NCBI GenBank assembly: GCA_010094045.1
Contig: ML986630.1
Span: 214,516-278,515, forward strand
DNA: 64,000 bases
Origin: Lojkania enalia
Taxonomy: Eukaryota > Ascomycota > Dothideomycetes > Pleosporales
Direction: 5' to 3'
This document shows positions 26,201-36,047 of the stretch, one piece after another. Position numbers and translations under genes: made by a program. The notes beneath the pieces are model-generated. The model was not told the DNA's origin. It did not search any database and saw only the letters and a list, made by a program, of their open reading frames with translations. Each line of letters starts with the position of its first letter. The stretch's first letter is position 1.

Positions 26201-26989
26201 CGATTTCTCTAATTCTTCTTTAGCTGATTCTACGATAGTATACTAATATACCTTCTTATCCCAGCTAGAATTTGTCAGCTAACCGGGCCTTATACGCTGC
26301 TAGAAGTATATACTTTATTAACTACCTTAAATACTAGTTACAGATTATTTACAGTCTAGTATTTAGCACTTTTATAGTTAGAATCCTAAGGAGTTTTTGT
26401 AGTTGCTTAGATTATCTTAATAACATCCTTAAGCAGCTTAGCTAAAGAAATAGTAGTAATTAGATTAGAATGCGGTAGATCTAGAGTAACTATAGAAGCT
26501 TTAGGGCTTTTACAGTTTGGGGGAGTATTGGAAACTATATTAGATAGTCCTAGGGTTATAGATGCGACGGATATTACTGCCCTGCAAAATAGGATACAAG
26601 TGGTAAACTAAAGGTTAGTAGCCGTTTCTTAAGGAGAGTCCGCCTATTCTTATACCTGTTAATACATCTAATACACCGCGGAAATTTACTCTACATCTCC
26701 ATTCTTATAAGCTTCCCCCCTACCCCCTCTAATCTATAAACATGCCGAGTTACGCATATAGATGTCGTTCTAATACCGCCTGAAAGCTCGACTGAGATAA
26801 GTTGTAGGGTATATACCGGTTCGTCTTATCTATACGCTCTTATTATATTAACGCTCCTTTAAGAGTACTACTATAGAAGTAATAGCGGCGTTCCCCCTAT
26901 TACAGAGATATATACGGGTGTAAAGAGGCTTGCGGACTAAATAACTCTCAGCGTTAACTTAGCCTTAAAGTATTATACTTTAGACTATT

Positions 26990-28270
26990 CCTATACTCGC
27001 GCGCATTTAGCGTATCTATTTTATATAGGATAAGAGTTTATTATTTACCATAAAGGTGGTACCTATACTAAAAAGAAGTTAGGTTTCTTTCTTTACGTAA
27101 CTAGCAGTAGGACCTAGTATTTACTAATAGGTATTGTTCTACAGCTTTCTAAGCTTTTAAAACCTGTTAAGGGTTGGAGATTAGCTGGAGCTAATAGCCC
27201 CTATACTTCCTAGCTACCTTCGGATAGTAGCAGGGGAACTGGTTCTAGTTTAGTAAGTATCTTATATTGCCCCTTCTATTCCCTTCCTCAATCTACAACA
27301 ATTATAGCGCGGCTAAATCATAAAGTAATAGGCTTGCTAGTTATAATAATACAGGTGGTAAAAGCAATCTAAACTATTATATTAGTTAAAGCTAATGTTC
27401 TACGAGCTTACGAATTATTAGATATCTTAGTCTAATTTACAGTATAGTTTCAGTCCAGACCGGCTATATCTATATTAACATCTAGCAGCAAGGACTTTAG
27501 TAACTATTCTTTAGATAACGACAAGCTTAATTTCAGCAAATTTCCGAAAGGAACTTATAGTAAAATCCTTCTAAAGCTGCTGTCTGTATATAAAGACCTT
27601 AAATTAACTTAGACGGTATATTACTTAGATAAATCTAATATTCGAAAGATAGTAGAAAGAGAGGACTTTAGAATCCAGGATATCCAGCGAGGTGAATTAA
27701 AGAAAGTTGATGGAATCTTACTAATAGCTAAATTACTTAGATGTCGCGTAGAATAGAACCTGTTAGTAAGATATAAAACATTTAAAGCTGCTTAGGATGG
27801 AAAGAATAATAGTATTACTACTTATACCCGGCAATTAACAATATTTAAGGATAAGATTATTATAGAATAAGGTACACGTAATAGTAGCAAATACAAATTA
27901 TTTGAGAGAAAGGTCAGGTTTTCAGGGATTTCTACAATCGTTTACTAAGCTTAGAGCCTGTTTAGTAATCTACTAGATAATAACCTTAACACGCTCGTAA
28001 AGTTCCTATACATAAAGGAGTTTAGGAAAGTATTGTAGACTATAAAGAAATAGACGCTAAAACTTAAAAAACTATAAATATCGTATAACGAAGTAGTTTA
28101 AACATATTTCTAGATTCGAGAAGAGAGGTACTTAAGTTATTTCTTAAGATTACTTCCCCGAACACAGCAGAAAACGATCTTACTAGAAAAACCTACCGAT
28201 ATCCTAGAGAGTGTAAGGACGGCTCCCTCGGTTTGTAGAGAAGATAATAGTATTATATCAGGTTAACGAA
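26990..28270 (+). pseudogene. Unrecognised coding-like remnant
   Basis: A + frame stays readable for about 420 codons with a handful of TAA/TAG stops. It contains Y-H-K-G-G-T-Y-T-K-K-K-L-G-F near 27,045 and a charged stretch (V-E-R-E-D-F-R-I-Q-D-I-Q) near 27,655. Length and retained frame argue for a former gene. I cannot name the family. Confidence 0.3.
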
Positions 28271-28279
28271 ACTCTCACC

Positions 28280-29550
28280 TATAATATAGATAGGCACTTA
28301 ACTAACTACACTTAAAGACGAAGTAATATCTAATAGAAGCACCTTTAGCTGTACTACCAAGCGACTGCGATCTAGCTACTAGGGTATAACTACTTACTTA
28401 GGTGATAGGTAAGAAGGGATGCACGGCAGTATATCTAAAATTATCCTAAAGGGCTGATTGTAGGCTAACTATAAACTAAGATATGTTAAAATCCGCGCAG
28501 GAAACTTTAGTATTAAAGTTATCTTACTAGCAGCTTATAATAGAGATAGAAAATAGGCATGTGGTACAATCTCAGGATTCTTCTCTAAGGCCTATTCCGC
28601 TTTCTAATATAAGTACTAGCGCCTTATACGGAGAAACTACTGTAGTTACAGCAACTAATTTACATCTAAATATCTTCGCGGGACAGCTAAGCGTAGGAAC
28701 TATAATAAATAATCCAAATCTAATAGTAGATTCTTATATTATTTCTCGCGCAGACAACCCTACCTTTATTACTAGTTAATAGCCTTAAGCAAATTATAAA
28801 TATAGCGCGACGGATGCTTCAGGTATTCTCTTAAGCAAACCTTAGATTAATAATATACCGTCAGTATCTATAAATATTTATAGACCTACATTAAAGACGG
28901 TTTATATAGCTGTTTAAAGAGGTAAGTTCGATAATATAAACTTATACTATCAGCCGCTGATAGAATCCAGACGTAGATACCTCTGTCCTAGATCAACCGT
29001 TCTAAGCTGTAGATATAGGGATGTATGTTAATAGATATATATAAGGCCAGCTAGCAGCTACGTCTCAGGCTTAGTTTAATAACTTAGATGGACCGCCTAT
29101 TATGCAGATAAGCGTTGATATAAATAAGGTTAGCTATTTAATATAGAGATAGCATACTTAAGCTAATATTATAATAGTAAACTATCAGTAATATATATAA
29201 TAATAGACCCAGTTTTAATATATAGGCTGCGCTACGCATCTACAACGCTCTTTTTATACTAATTTTGAGATATTAGAGCTCTAATCGAATACGTTATTAC
29301 GATATATTATATCCTCCTAGTGTTACTGCTTACCCAGACACCTTTAATATAGCTCCACAAATATCTTTATAAACAATCAAATGCAAGGACTTATTAGAGG
29401 AACTTTTTGCTTACTCTATATAAACTAGAAGATAAATTTAATCTGTAATATATTTAACTCGTCTACCTTCTCCTTAAATAATTATAGAAGTACTAGTTTC
29501 TCTCTCCCTTTCGCAAATTTATCAGACATTTCCTCTAGAACAAATCCAAA
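28280..29550. other. Unassigned; one 72-codon open stretch
   Basis: Mostly stop-rich. An open + stretch at 28561-28779 is rich in Ser/Thr/Asn and has no recognised motif. Nothing else can be supported. Confidence 0.3.
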
Positions 29551-29559
29551 TATAAAGAG

Positions 29560-30240
29560 TAAACCTTTAACTAAATTGTAGGCCATCCGACTATTATATA
29601 TAAGTCTAGTCGCGTAAGTAGAGTATAGTAAAGGATATACTATACTACTTACACGCTACTATCCTCTAATTTTATTTCGCAGCGCCCTATAGATTTGTCC
29701 TCAATTTTAGCCTTTAGGATCGCCTCTAGTATTATATACATATCGAATTCATCCTTTTCCCTATCTAGTAACTCTAAACCGCTATAAAGCAAGATCTTCG
29801 ACCCTCTATCTAGTAGAAGAAATACTCGGGCCTTTAATAGCTATTTACCTAGCTAGTAGACTGTATAACCCGGTTGTTGGTATATTACTTCTAGAAACGC
29901 TAAATACTAAGTTGTATTATCTAATTCTAGAGATCCGCGAATCACCTACCCTATTACTTTAGTTCTAATCTAGAATTAATAAACTAGAGACTTATATTAT
30001 TATCTTATACATACGTCTTAATAAACTTAAGCCTATAGTTAGTTATTAACTCTTATACCCTATTCTTCCGAAAATTATCGACGGGCTCTCCGATAGTAGG
30101 GTTAGGATAATAGTAGAACCTAAAAAGCCTGTTAGCAGGGTATTCTACCATTTATTTTAATTAATAGATTAGAGTATATTCGCAATTCGACGAGTATAAA
30201 GTAGATAGTCTTAGATTTAGATGTTTTCCGCTTAGTTATA
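29560..30240 (-). pseudogene. Unrecognised coding-like remnant
   Basis: The minus strand reads as coding for more than 100 codons near 29,560-29,910, with Leu-rich hydrophobic and acidic segments (for example L-L-D-R-G-S-K-I-L-L near 29,790) and few stops. Family unknown. It could be the far C-terminal part of the upstream kinase remnant or a separate gene. Confidence 0.25.
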
Positions 30241-30349
30241 CGCGCGGTGGGGTACTAGTTAGTAGCAGCTTAATTACGTGCGGCGGCTAAATATCGCCTA
30301 TTTTCACATCCTTCTAATTTCTCTTTACAGACCACCGTTAACACATCTT

Positions 30350-32760
30350 ACTAGCTACTTATATTAGATAACTTCGATATATTACTATGCAATAATTGCG
30401 AAGGTAAGGATAATAACGATAGTATTTCTTATACGATATACGCTAGCTTTAGCTAAGTCTGATCGCTCAGTTTTAAGGTCGTCTACCTAGTAAGAACCTT
30501 CGACTTCACTTAATAGCTAGTTTCCTAACTCTGTATTGCAGTAGATCCAATTTCCTAGTATTAAAGTCTAATATTCACCTCCTTTTTCCGCGCGATTATA
30601 CACTCCTTTACTAGAAGTAAATACCGTTTAGTAGGACAAGTTTACAATAGTTCTATATTATTAGGAAAGGAGTATAGGATTATAGGCTTTATAGAGCGAA
30701 AACGTCTAAGATGCGTATATACATTTTAATAGTAGGGCTTCTAGTAATTATAGTAGCAACCATTCTACGAATATATTAAGTTATAGTTCTTAGTCTATTA
30801 GCTTTTATTTTTCCTCCTCCCCCATAACTAGTGCCCCACTATATTCTCCACTAGCTAGCACCCTCCGAAGAGTAATATTCGCGGAGAATTAGAGCGAAAC
30901 GTCTATTAAGCTAGAGAAGAGCAGGCTGGAGAGGACTATAAGCTGCTTCCTTTAGTACTACTTCCCTTATACTCCTGAAGAGTTCTCGTGTTACTCCTTA
31001 ATAGTAAGGTCGAGGTTAATTAAGAATAAACGCTATAATAGATTATCGTCTTCTTCGTTTACTATAAGGTTGTTCGGTGAGATATTATATTATAGTATAC
31101 CAGCTCGTGTGTACAACAACTCGTATCCTTTAATATAGCCTTCTAACGTAGTAAGAAGACTAGTCCGGGAGCTTACTTTGTAGATAACCTTCTTATAGTC
31201 ACCGACGATAACGCGACAATACACCCGATTTGCTATTACCCTTCTACTCTTTATTAGAGAGCTTAAACAGGTTCGCTTAGTAGGTACTAACAGTATACTA
31301 GTACAGCTGGAGGACCGCTTGCGCCCAGCAATACTACTACTCTAGCTTATCTGTAAGACATAACGCTTAGCTATACTTAAAGATAGTATTAAACTTTCCG
31401 GCCTGTAGTTTCTCGCTTTTATTATATCTAAGCTACGTCGTATACTTCTATAGATATTATCGTCCTAGCCGCCTACACAGACTATTTCGTAGTAATAGTA
31501 TCTCATAATATTAACTACGCCTTTTTTAGTCGCCTTATATAGTAATTCGCGCTCCTCCTTATATTCTAGAAATTATTATAAGTCTTTAATTACAGGAGGT
31601 GTTCGCGAATTATCTCCCTCATAATATACTCTCCAGCAGGTTATTACTTAACCGGTAATATAGGGTACTTGTTTTACAACCTAATTGATAATAAATTACT
31701 CGGTATAGTTGTTTCGTTCGATCTTAATATACCGCTTATCCCCAGCTATAATAATAGTAGGGTTAAATCTAAGTTGCTCTTCGTTTAGTAATAGAAATCC
31801 GAGTATAGTAAATATAAACTATAGTCTATCTTTATTAATATCGAATTGCTTAGACATAATACTACCTAGTTAATCAAATTCCTACAGCCGCATAAACGAC
31901 CTGTATAGGGTAAAGCTGAGCTTAAAGCGGCGGCTGTCCTAGGCTACAAATACCTCTCTTATATATCGCCCTAGGTTAAGCTATACTTTAGACGCTTTAT
32001 CTACCAATAGATTACTCTTAAACTCTCCTAGTATAAGGATCTGCAACTAGTAGTATTTAGAGTTAACACCGGCGCTCGGGTTGTCTATAAAGCCGATATC
32101 CAACTTACAGTTGGTGGTGGAGCCTTAAACGGGCTGGTAGGGTTGTACTAGCAGCTGCCGTCGAAGCTATTAAGGCGGGCTGACTCTCTACTGCAAAGTC
32201 TAAGAGCTGGCCGGTAAGAGGTATAAACTAGCTTAAGACGTTGCGGTCCTTTACGCCTTTAGGCTAGCTCTACTAGCCGCTCTCCTCTTAGTAGAGCGGA
32301 TTATCCCCTTCTTTACACCTGTCGAATACGGCCTATACTACTAACTCTAGACCTGGGACGCTTCCGAAGTAGGCATCGAAGAAACTAGAGACCCCGATGT
32401 ATAGCTGTCCTAGTTCCTCTTTTAATATACTATCTACATATTTACAGTATTCGGTAGAGTTTGCGAAGCTGCCCGTGTTGTACAGCTATAGCGTCTACTA
32501 GAAGGAGGCGGCGAGGGACGGGGCGGACAGCGGAGGAGTTATAGATATAACAACTGTAAAAGCTATAAACGCGGCGATAGCGGCGTAGATATTATTCTAT
32601 ATAACTTCATCGGGCTTGTTATTAAGGACTACTCTAAGGTTGCTACCTAAATCCAGCTATATATCTTCGACGACTAGATGATCTCGCTTATAATTCTTAG
32701 AATAGCTATATATACAAGTCGAGGGGTTGTTGTTTAGGCGGTATATCAGCGTTCAAAGTT
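30350..32760 (-). pseudogene. FunK1-type fungal protein kinase, RIP-decayed
   Basis: Read on the minus strand. The N-terminal half has the FunK1-specific region: G-V-S-S-F-F-D-A-Y-F-G near 32,370, L-T-G-Q-L-L-D-F-A near 32,190, then G-E-F-K-S and a R-Y-I-R-E-V segment near 31,960. The kinase half has I-I-I-A-G-D-K-R-Y-I near 31,745, V-V-N-I-M-R-Y-Y-Y near 31,520, and the catalytic-loop equivalent at 31079-31096, where the expected R-D-I-S has become Y-N-I-S, followed by P-N-N-L. The magnesium-binding segment reads L-I-N-L-D-L, so both key acidic positions carry Asp-to-Asn changes. With many TAG stops the gene is dead. FunK1 kinases form large fungal families of unknown substrates. Confidence 0.8.
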
Positions 32761-32999
32761 TTGGTATATATAAGGGCTAGGGTTTTTAAGCTTACCATTC
32801 GTATCTTTAGGCAGCAGGCGGGCCCCCTCTACTATAGAGATGCTAGTAAAGGTTCTTGTAGCGACGTTAAGGGCAGCACTTAGTATAACTATAAGGGGAA
32901 TCCCGCCTAAACCTAAGAGCAGATTCCCGTTAAAACTTAAGAAGTATCCAGCTTAACGGGTATATTTATACATAGAGGAAGATATTATAGTATCAATTT

Positions 33000-33477
33000 C
33001 AATTGTAGAATAAATTATCTATACTAGTCTACCGCTAGGTATATATAGGCAGATCGTGCGCGTAGTAGGGAGCTAAATAATAATAGATTAAAACTGCTTC
33101 GCACTTAGCGCTTGCTATTTATACTTAATAGAAAGAGGTGTGCTACTTTATACTTCTATTAGCAGGCCGGTCCCGCCTACAGATTATATTATTCGTCTGC
33201 TACTGCGGGGCATTAATATACTCAGTACGATCCTTAAAGACGTAAATCTCTTCTAACTTACCGTCAGCGACAAATTAAGATTTACAAGGACTTAATAAGA
33301 TATGATAGGACTGGGCGGGATATAGAGGGACCAGCAACGTCTAATCGCATCTCCAATTTCTGTCTTACAGATAAATTGTATGAAAATTAACCCTCGATGC
33401 AGAAGCTGGGTAGACCAACTTACTCTACAGTATACAGCCTATAAGAGGTACCTTATATTACCCGCCAGTATATTTAG
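33000..33477. other. Spacer between decayed kinase and RIP-light island
   Basis: Nothing recognisable on either strand. Base composition becomes less AT-rich towards the right end, where the hypothetical gene begins. Confidence 0.4.
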
Positions 33478-34122
33478 AGACCTGAGATTTCAGCGACTTT
33501 AACTAGCTGCCGCCTATACCGAGCCTACAGGTTTACTCAACTATATTACACAAGCCTTATTCTGTCTATACTATATTTCGTTATCTCTATTATTATTATT
33601 ATAGCTGTTACTGTCGCCTCCTACTCCCACGAACACTTTAAGAGCCTCTCTAGCCTTAATAAAGCGCTAACCAACTTCTACGAGAAGGATAGCAATAAGC
33701 TTGTTAACGAAATCTTCAAGGACCTCTTCGTTAAGGATAGTATAGATCGTATCTTCGGCCTGTCTATACCGCACTGCTACTTCAACATTGAGGCCGGCAT
33801 AAAGCTTATCAGCTATAATAGTATATCCGCCCCCTAGTTCGAGAAGGCTGCTGTGGGGATAGATAAACCCCTACCAGTGAGTTGGAGCTTCTCTGCTAAA
33901 GGGGATCTGCACCCGACTGAGTTTAAGTATACTAAAGGTAAGGCGTTTAAGATGGGCGAAAAGGAACTCGCCTTTATCGCTACCTTCAAGACTGTTCTCA
34001 ACAGCCTGGATCTCGGGCAGCTCTTTAGCCTGTACCTCTACCCTAGAGATGACTTTATAGGTTTATGCGAGGTCACCCGTGGCGACGTTAACGTTAACTT
34101 GGAGCCGAAGGACGTAAGTTAA
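33478..34122 (+). pseudogene. Conserved fungal hypothetical protein with a single nonsense codon
   Basis: A + frame is open from 33478 to a TAA at 34120-34122 except for one TAG at 33835-33837, in a Gln-type context. No ATG opens the frame. A pyrimidine/TATTATAG segment ending at 33603 looks like an intron acceptor, so the real coding part may start after it. The sequence has I-F-G-L-S-I-P-H-C-Y-F, then I-x-A-P, then P-V-S-W-S-F, L-H-P-T-E-F-K-Y and a closing E-V-T-R-G-D-V-N-V block. From memory this order (GL-LH-HF, TPW, W-F, PYEF, final E-x-T-x-G) is shared by a widespread family of small fungal proteins of unknown function. Composition is clearly less AT-rich than the sequence to its left, so RIP-type mutation is light here. 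Confidence 0.55.
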
Positions 34123-34324
34123 TTTGACACCCTTAAGTCGGTCGTAAGTCGCGCGATGTGAGAAGAGTATTAACTAACTAACCCATCTCCGATGCAGTTT
34201 CCCGATGGCGTGGTTGGGGCCGATACTGCTTGGTTCTTCTCCCCACCGCTCATCAAGCGAGGCTGCCGATGCACCTGCAACAACCGAGAGAACCCCCACA
34301 GCCACGGCGCCCACGTCATCACCG

Positions 34325-34540
34325 TCAACGAGTAGACGACCGGTATATGAGCTTGGGTGGTATATTAGCAGTGAATATTCTTTCCCAGATAGGATAGCTC
34401 TCGCGAGAGGTGTATTGCAATATTTTAGGAATACCTTCATTCATTTCGATCACTCGCTCTAGGGCAGCTCGCACGTGCTCTGGTAGGCTGCAGCCACAGT
34501 CTTCTGTCACGTGCACATAGACCAGCAGGTTGACTTTTTT
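34325..34540 (-). pseudogene. Orphan minus-strand reading frame fragment
   Basis: About 70 codons are open on the minus strand, ending at a TGA near 34,325. The encoded peptide is well balanced in composition (H-V-T-E-D-C-G-C-S-L, then an A-A-L-E-R-V-I-E helix) and unlike the AT-rich remnants. It has no ATG and its upstream part runs into the LINE 5' junction, so it looks like a gene piece cut by the LINE insertion. No family recognised. The overlapping + frame (34205-34462), rich in Ser/Thr/Pro/Ala, is the alternative reading. Confidence 0.25.
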
Positions 34541-35863
34541 GGGTGGATTGGGATCTTGTCCAGATTGGTACTGGGATCATGAATACGGGTCAGATCATCG
34601 GGCTATTCAGACCCGCTTTAGCATCGATGTGGACAGGGAGGAAAGACAGGAAAGACTGATGCTCAAGGATGCACCATGGGATAAAATCAGAGCAGTAGTG
34701 GAGCAGGAGAAGGAGGAGGGCTTCCCAGTGGGAGACGTGGACGAGATGACGGGCCGGTTGACGGCGTGGGTGACTAAAGCACTCCAAAAGCACTGCAAGC
34801 GAACCAGACCATCAGCGTATATGAAACGATGGTGGAATGAAGATCTTACGGCACTCAGAAAGTCATACACGTACTGGAGGAATAGGGCGTGTGCAATGCG
34901 GCGGCAGGGAAGAGTGGACGAGGAGCTGTGGAGTACGGCGATGCGGGCGAAGAAGCTCTTCCACCGGACAATCAGGCGGCACCGGAAACAGCACTGGGAG
35001 GAGTTTCTGGACAACAGCGACAACATATGGAAGGCGGCCAAGTATCTAGATACAAAGGCGACAGCATCGTTCGCTCGAGTTCCTCCGATCAAGAAGGCAG
35101 AAGCAGAAGATGAGCTTGCCACGGAGAATCAGGACATTGCAGAAGAGCTTCTACGGGCGTTCTTTCCGCCCCCGCCACCGTGTGAACCGGAAGACGCTCC
35201 GATTGGATACAGCCAACTGCCGTGGGAGCCCATTGCGAAAGACGAGGTCAGGAATGCGATATTCAGGGCTAGCCCAGATAAGGCGCCGGGCAGAGACGGC
35301 CTTCCTGCGCGGGTATGGAGAGAGCTCTGGCCTGTATTAGGCGACGAAATTACGCAGCTCTTCGCCAGGTCACTAGAAACGGGAAAGGTGCCACAGGAAT
35401 GGAAGATAGCGAAGATCATCCCGCTACAGAAGCCGAGCCGGGGAGACTACACAATCGCGAATAACTACCGCCCCATCTCGCTCCTCCCAACACTAGGCAA
35501 GGCCCTAGAGTCGCTGGTAGCAGAGAGAATCGCGTACCTGGTGGAAGAATACGGCCTGCTACCAAAAACACACTTCGGAGCGAGGAAGCAGAGGTCGACG
35601 ACACACGCACTCTCCTATCTCTGCGAGGACGTGTTCAAGGCATGGAGAGGGAGAAAGACACTTACCTTGGTGTCCTTCGACGTCAAAGGGGCGTATAACA
35701 ACGTGGCAACAGGACCAGAAATCAGGAGACTACGACAAAGGCAAATCCCGGATACAATCGTCCGGTGGGTAGAGGACTTTTGTACGGACCGGCGGGCTTG
35801 CATCCTCGTCAACAACTACACATCCAACGTACAGACGCTCCCACAGGCTGGCCTTCCACAAGG
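34521..35863 (+). pseudogene. LINE ORF2, 5' part (endonuclease tail and first half of RT)
   Basis: The first readable residues include W-D-H-E-Y-G-S-D-H-R-A-I, the C-terminal catalytic block of the LINE AP-endonuclease. A basic linker follows (about 34,620-35,200). RT blocks are K-A-P-G-R-D-G-L-P near 35,280, N-N-Y-R-P-I-S-L-L near 35,460, F-D-V-K-G-A-Y near 35,680 (first catalytic Asp kept) and A-G-L-P-Q-G at the break. Beyond 35,864 the frame enters the copia LTR and reads out to an artificial stop at 35,987. No genuine start codon is present, since the element is 5'-truncated. It is otherwise unbroken for more than 440 codons, a strong contrast with the decayed DNA outside. Confidence 0.85.
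35859..35863 (+). repeat. Target-site duplication, left copy (CAAGG)
   Basis: Five bases just before the 5' LTR. The partner after the 3' LTR (42585-42589) is TAAGG, one C/T difference. Removing the element and one copy gives an uninterrupted LINE frame at the GLPQG motif, which supports these boundaries. Confidence 0.75.
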
Positions 35864-35890
35864 AGTTGTTTCTGAACAGCACGTGACGAG

Positions 35891-35923
35891 GTGGCGTATA
35901 TGCCTGGTAGGCATATACGCCAC
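35891..35923 (+). repeat. Perfect 15-3-15 inverted repeat in LTR
   Basis: Arms GTGGCGTATATGCCT and AGGCATATACGCCAC around a GGT loop; identical in the 3' LTR at 42442-42474. It could form a strong hairpin or bind a dimeric protein. No function can be read from sequence alone. Confidence 0.85.
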
Positions 35924-35972
35924 GATAGAGTCTGTGGCTTGTCTGCCTATGGAGGCTGGAACAATGTACATG

Positions 35973-35980
35973 TATATAAG
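35973..35980 (+). promoter_or_regulatory. TATA-like box in copia LTR
   Basis: TATATAAG, about 60 bases before the LTR end and 135 bases before the gag ATG, a fitting place for an RNA polymerase II core promoter. Also present in the 3' LTR. Confidence 0.5.
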
Positions 35981-36033
35981 TCCCTAGAAGCCCATAGGCT
36001 AATCGATACACTTGAAGAATCACATTTTCAACT

Positions 36034-36047
36034 AGTTATAAGCCCGG
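36034..36047 (+). other. Copia primer-binding site, half-tRNA(iMet) type
   Basis: AGTTATAAGCCCGG directly follows the 5' LTR. It matches the complement of the anticodon-loop region of initiator tRNA-Met (general form GGTTATGAGCCC) except for two G-to-A differences. Drosophila copia primes from an internal tRNA-iMet half in this way. Confidence 0.55.

Larger units (their letters stand above)
35864..36033 (+). repeat. Copia 5' LTR, 170 bp
   Basis: Begins AGTTG and ends CAACT, a 5-bp terminal inverted repeat. It differs from the 3' LTR at two positions only, both transitions (GTCTGTGG/GTCTATGG and AGCCCAT/AGCCTAT). It contains a perfect 15-bp inverted repeat and a TATA-like box. Confidence 0.9.

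Noticed and set aside
34607..35122. Long open frame on the minus strand opposite the LINE
   Set aside because: It is antisense to the unbroken LINE ORF2, is rich in Ser/Cys/Arg as expected of a shadow frame, and has no family resemblance.
35730..36023. Minus-strand frame across the LTR, also found in part at the 3' LTR
   Set aside because: It follows from the duplicated LTR and shows no protein signature.
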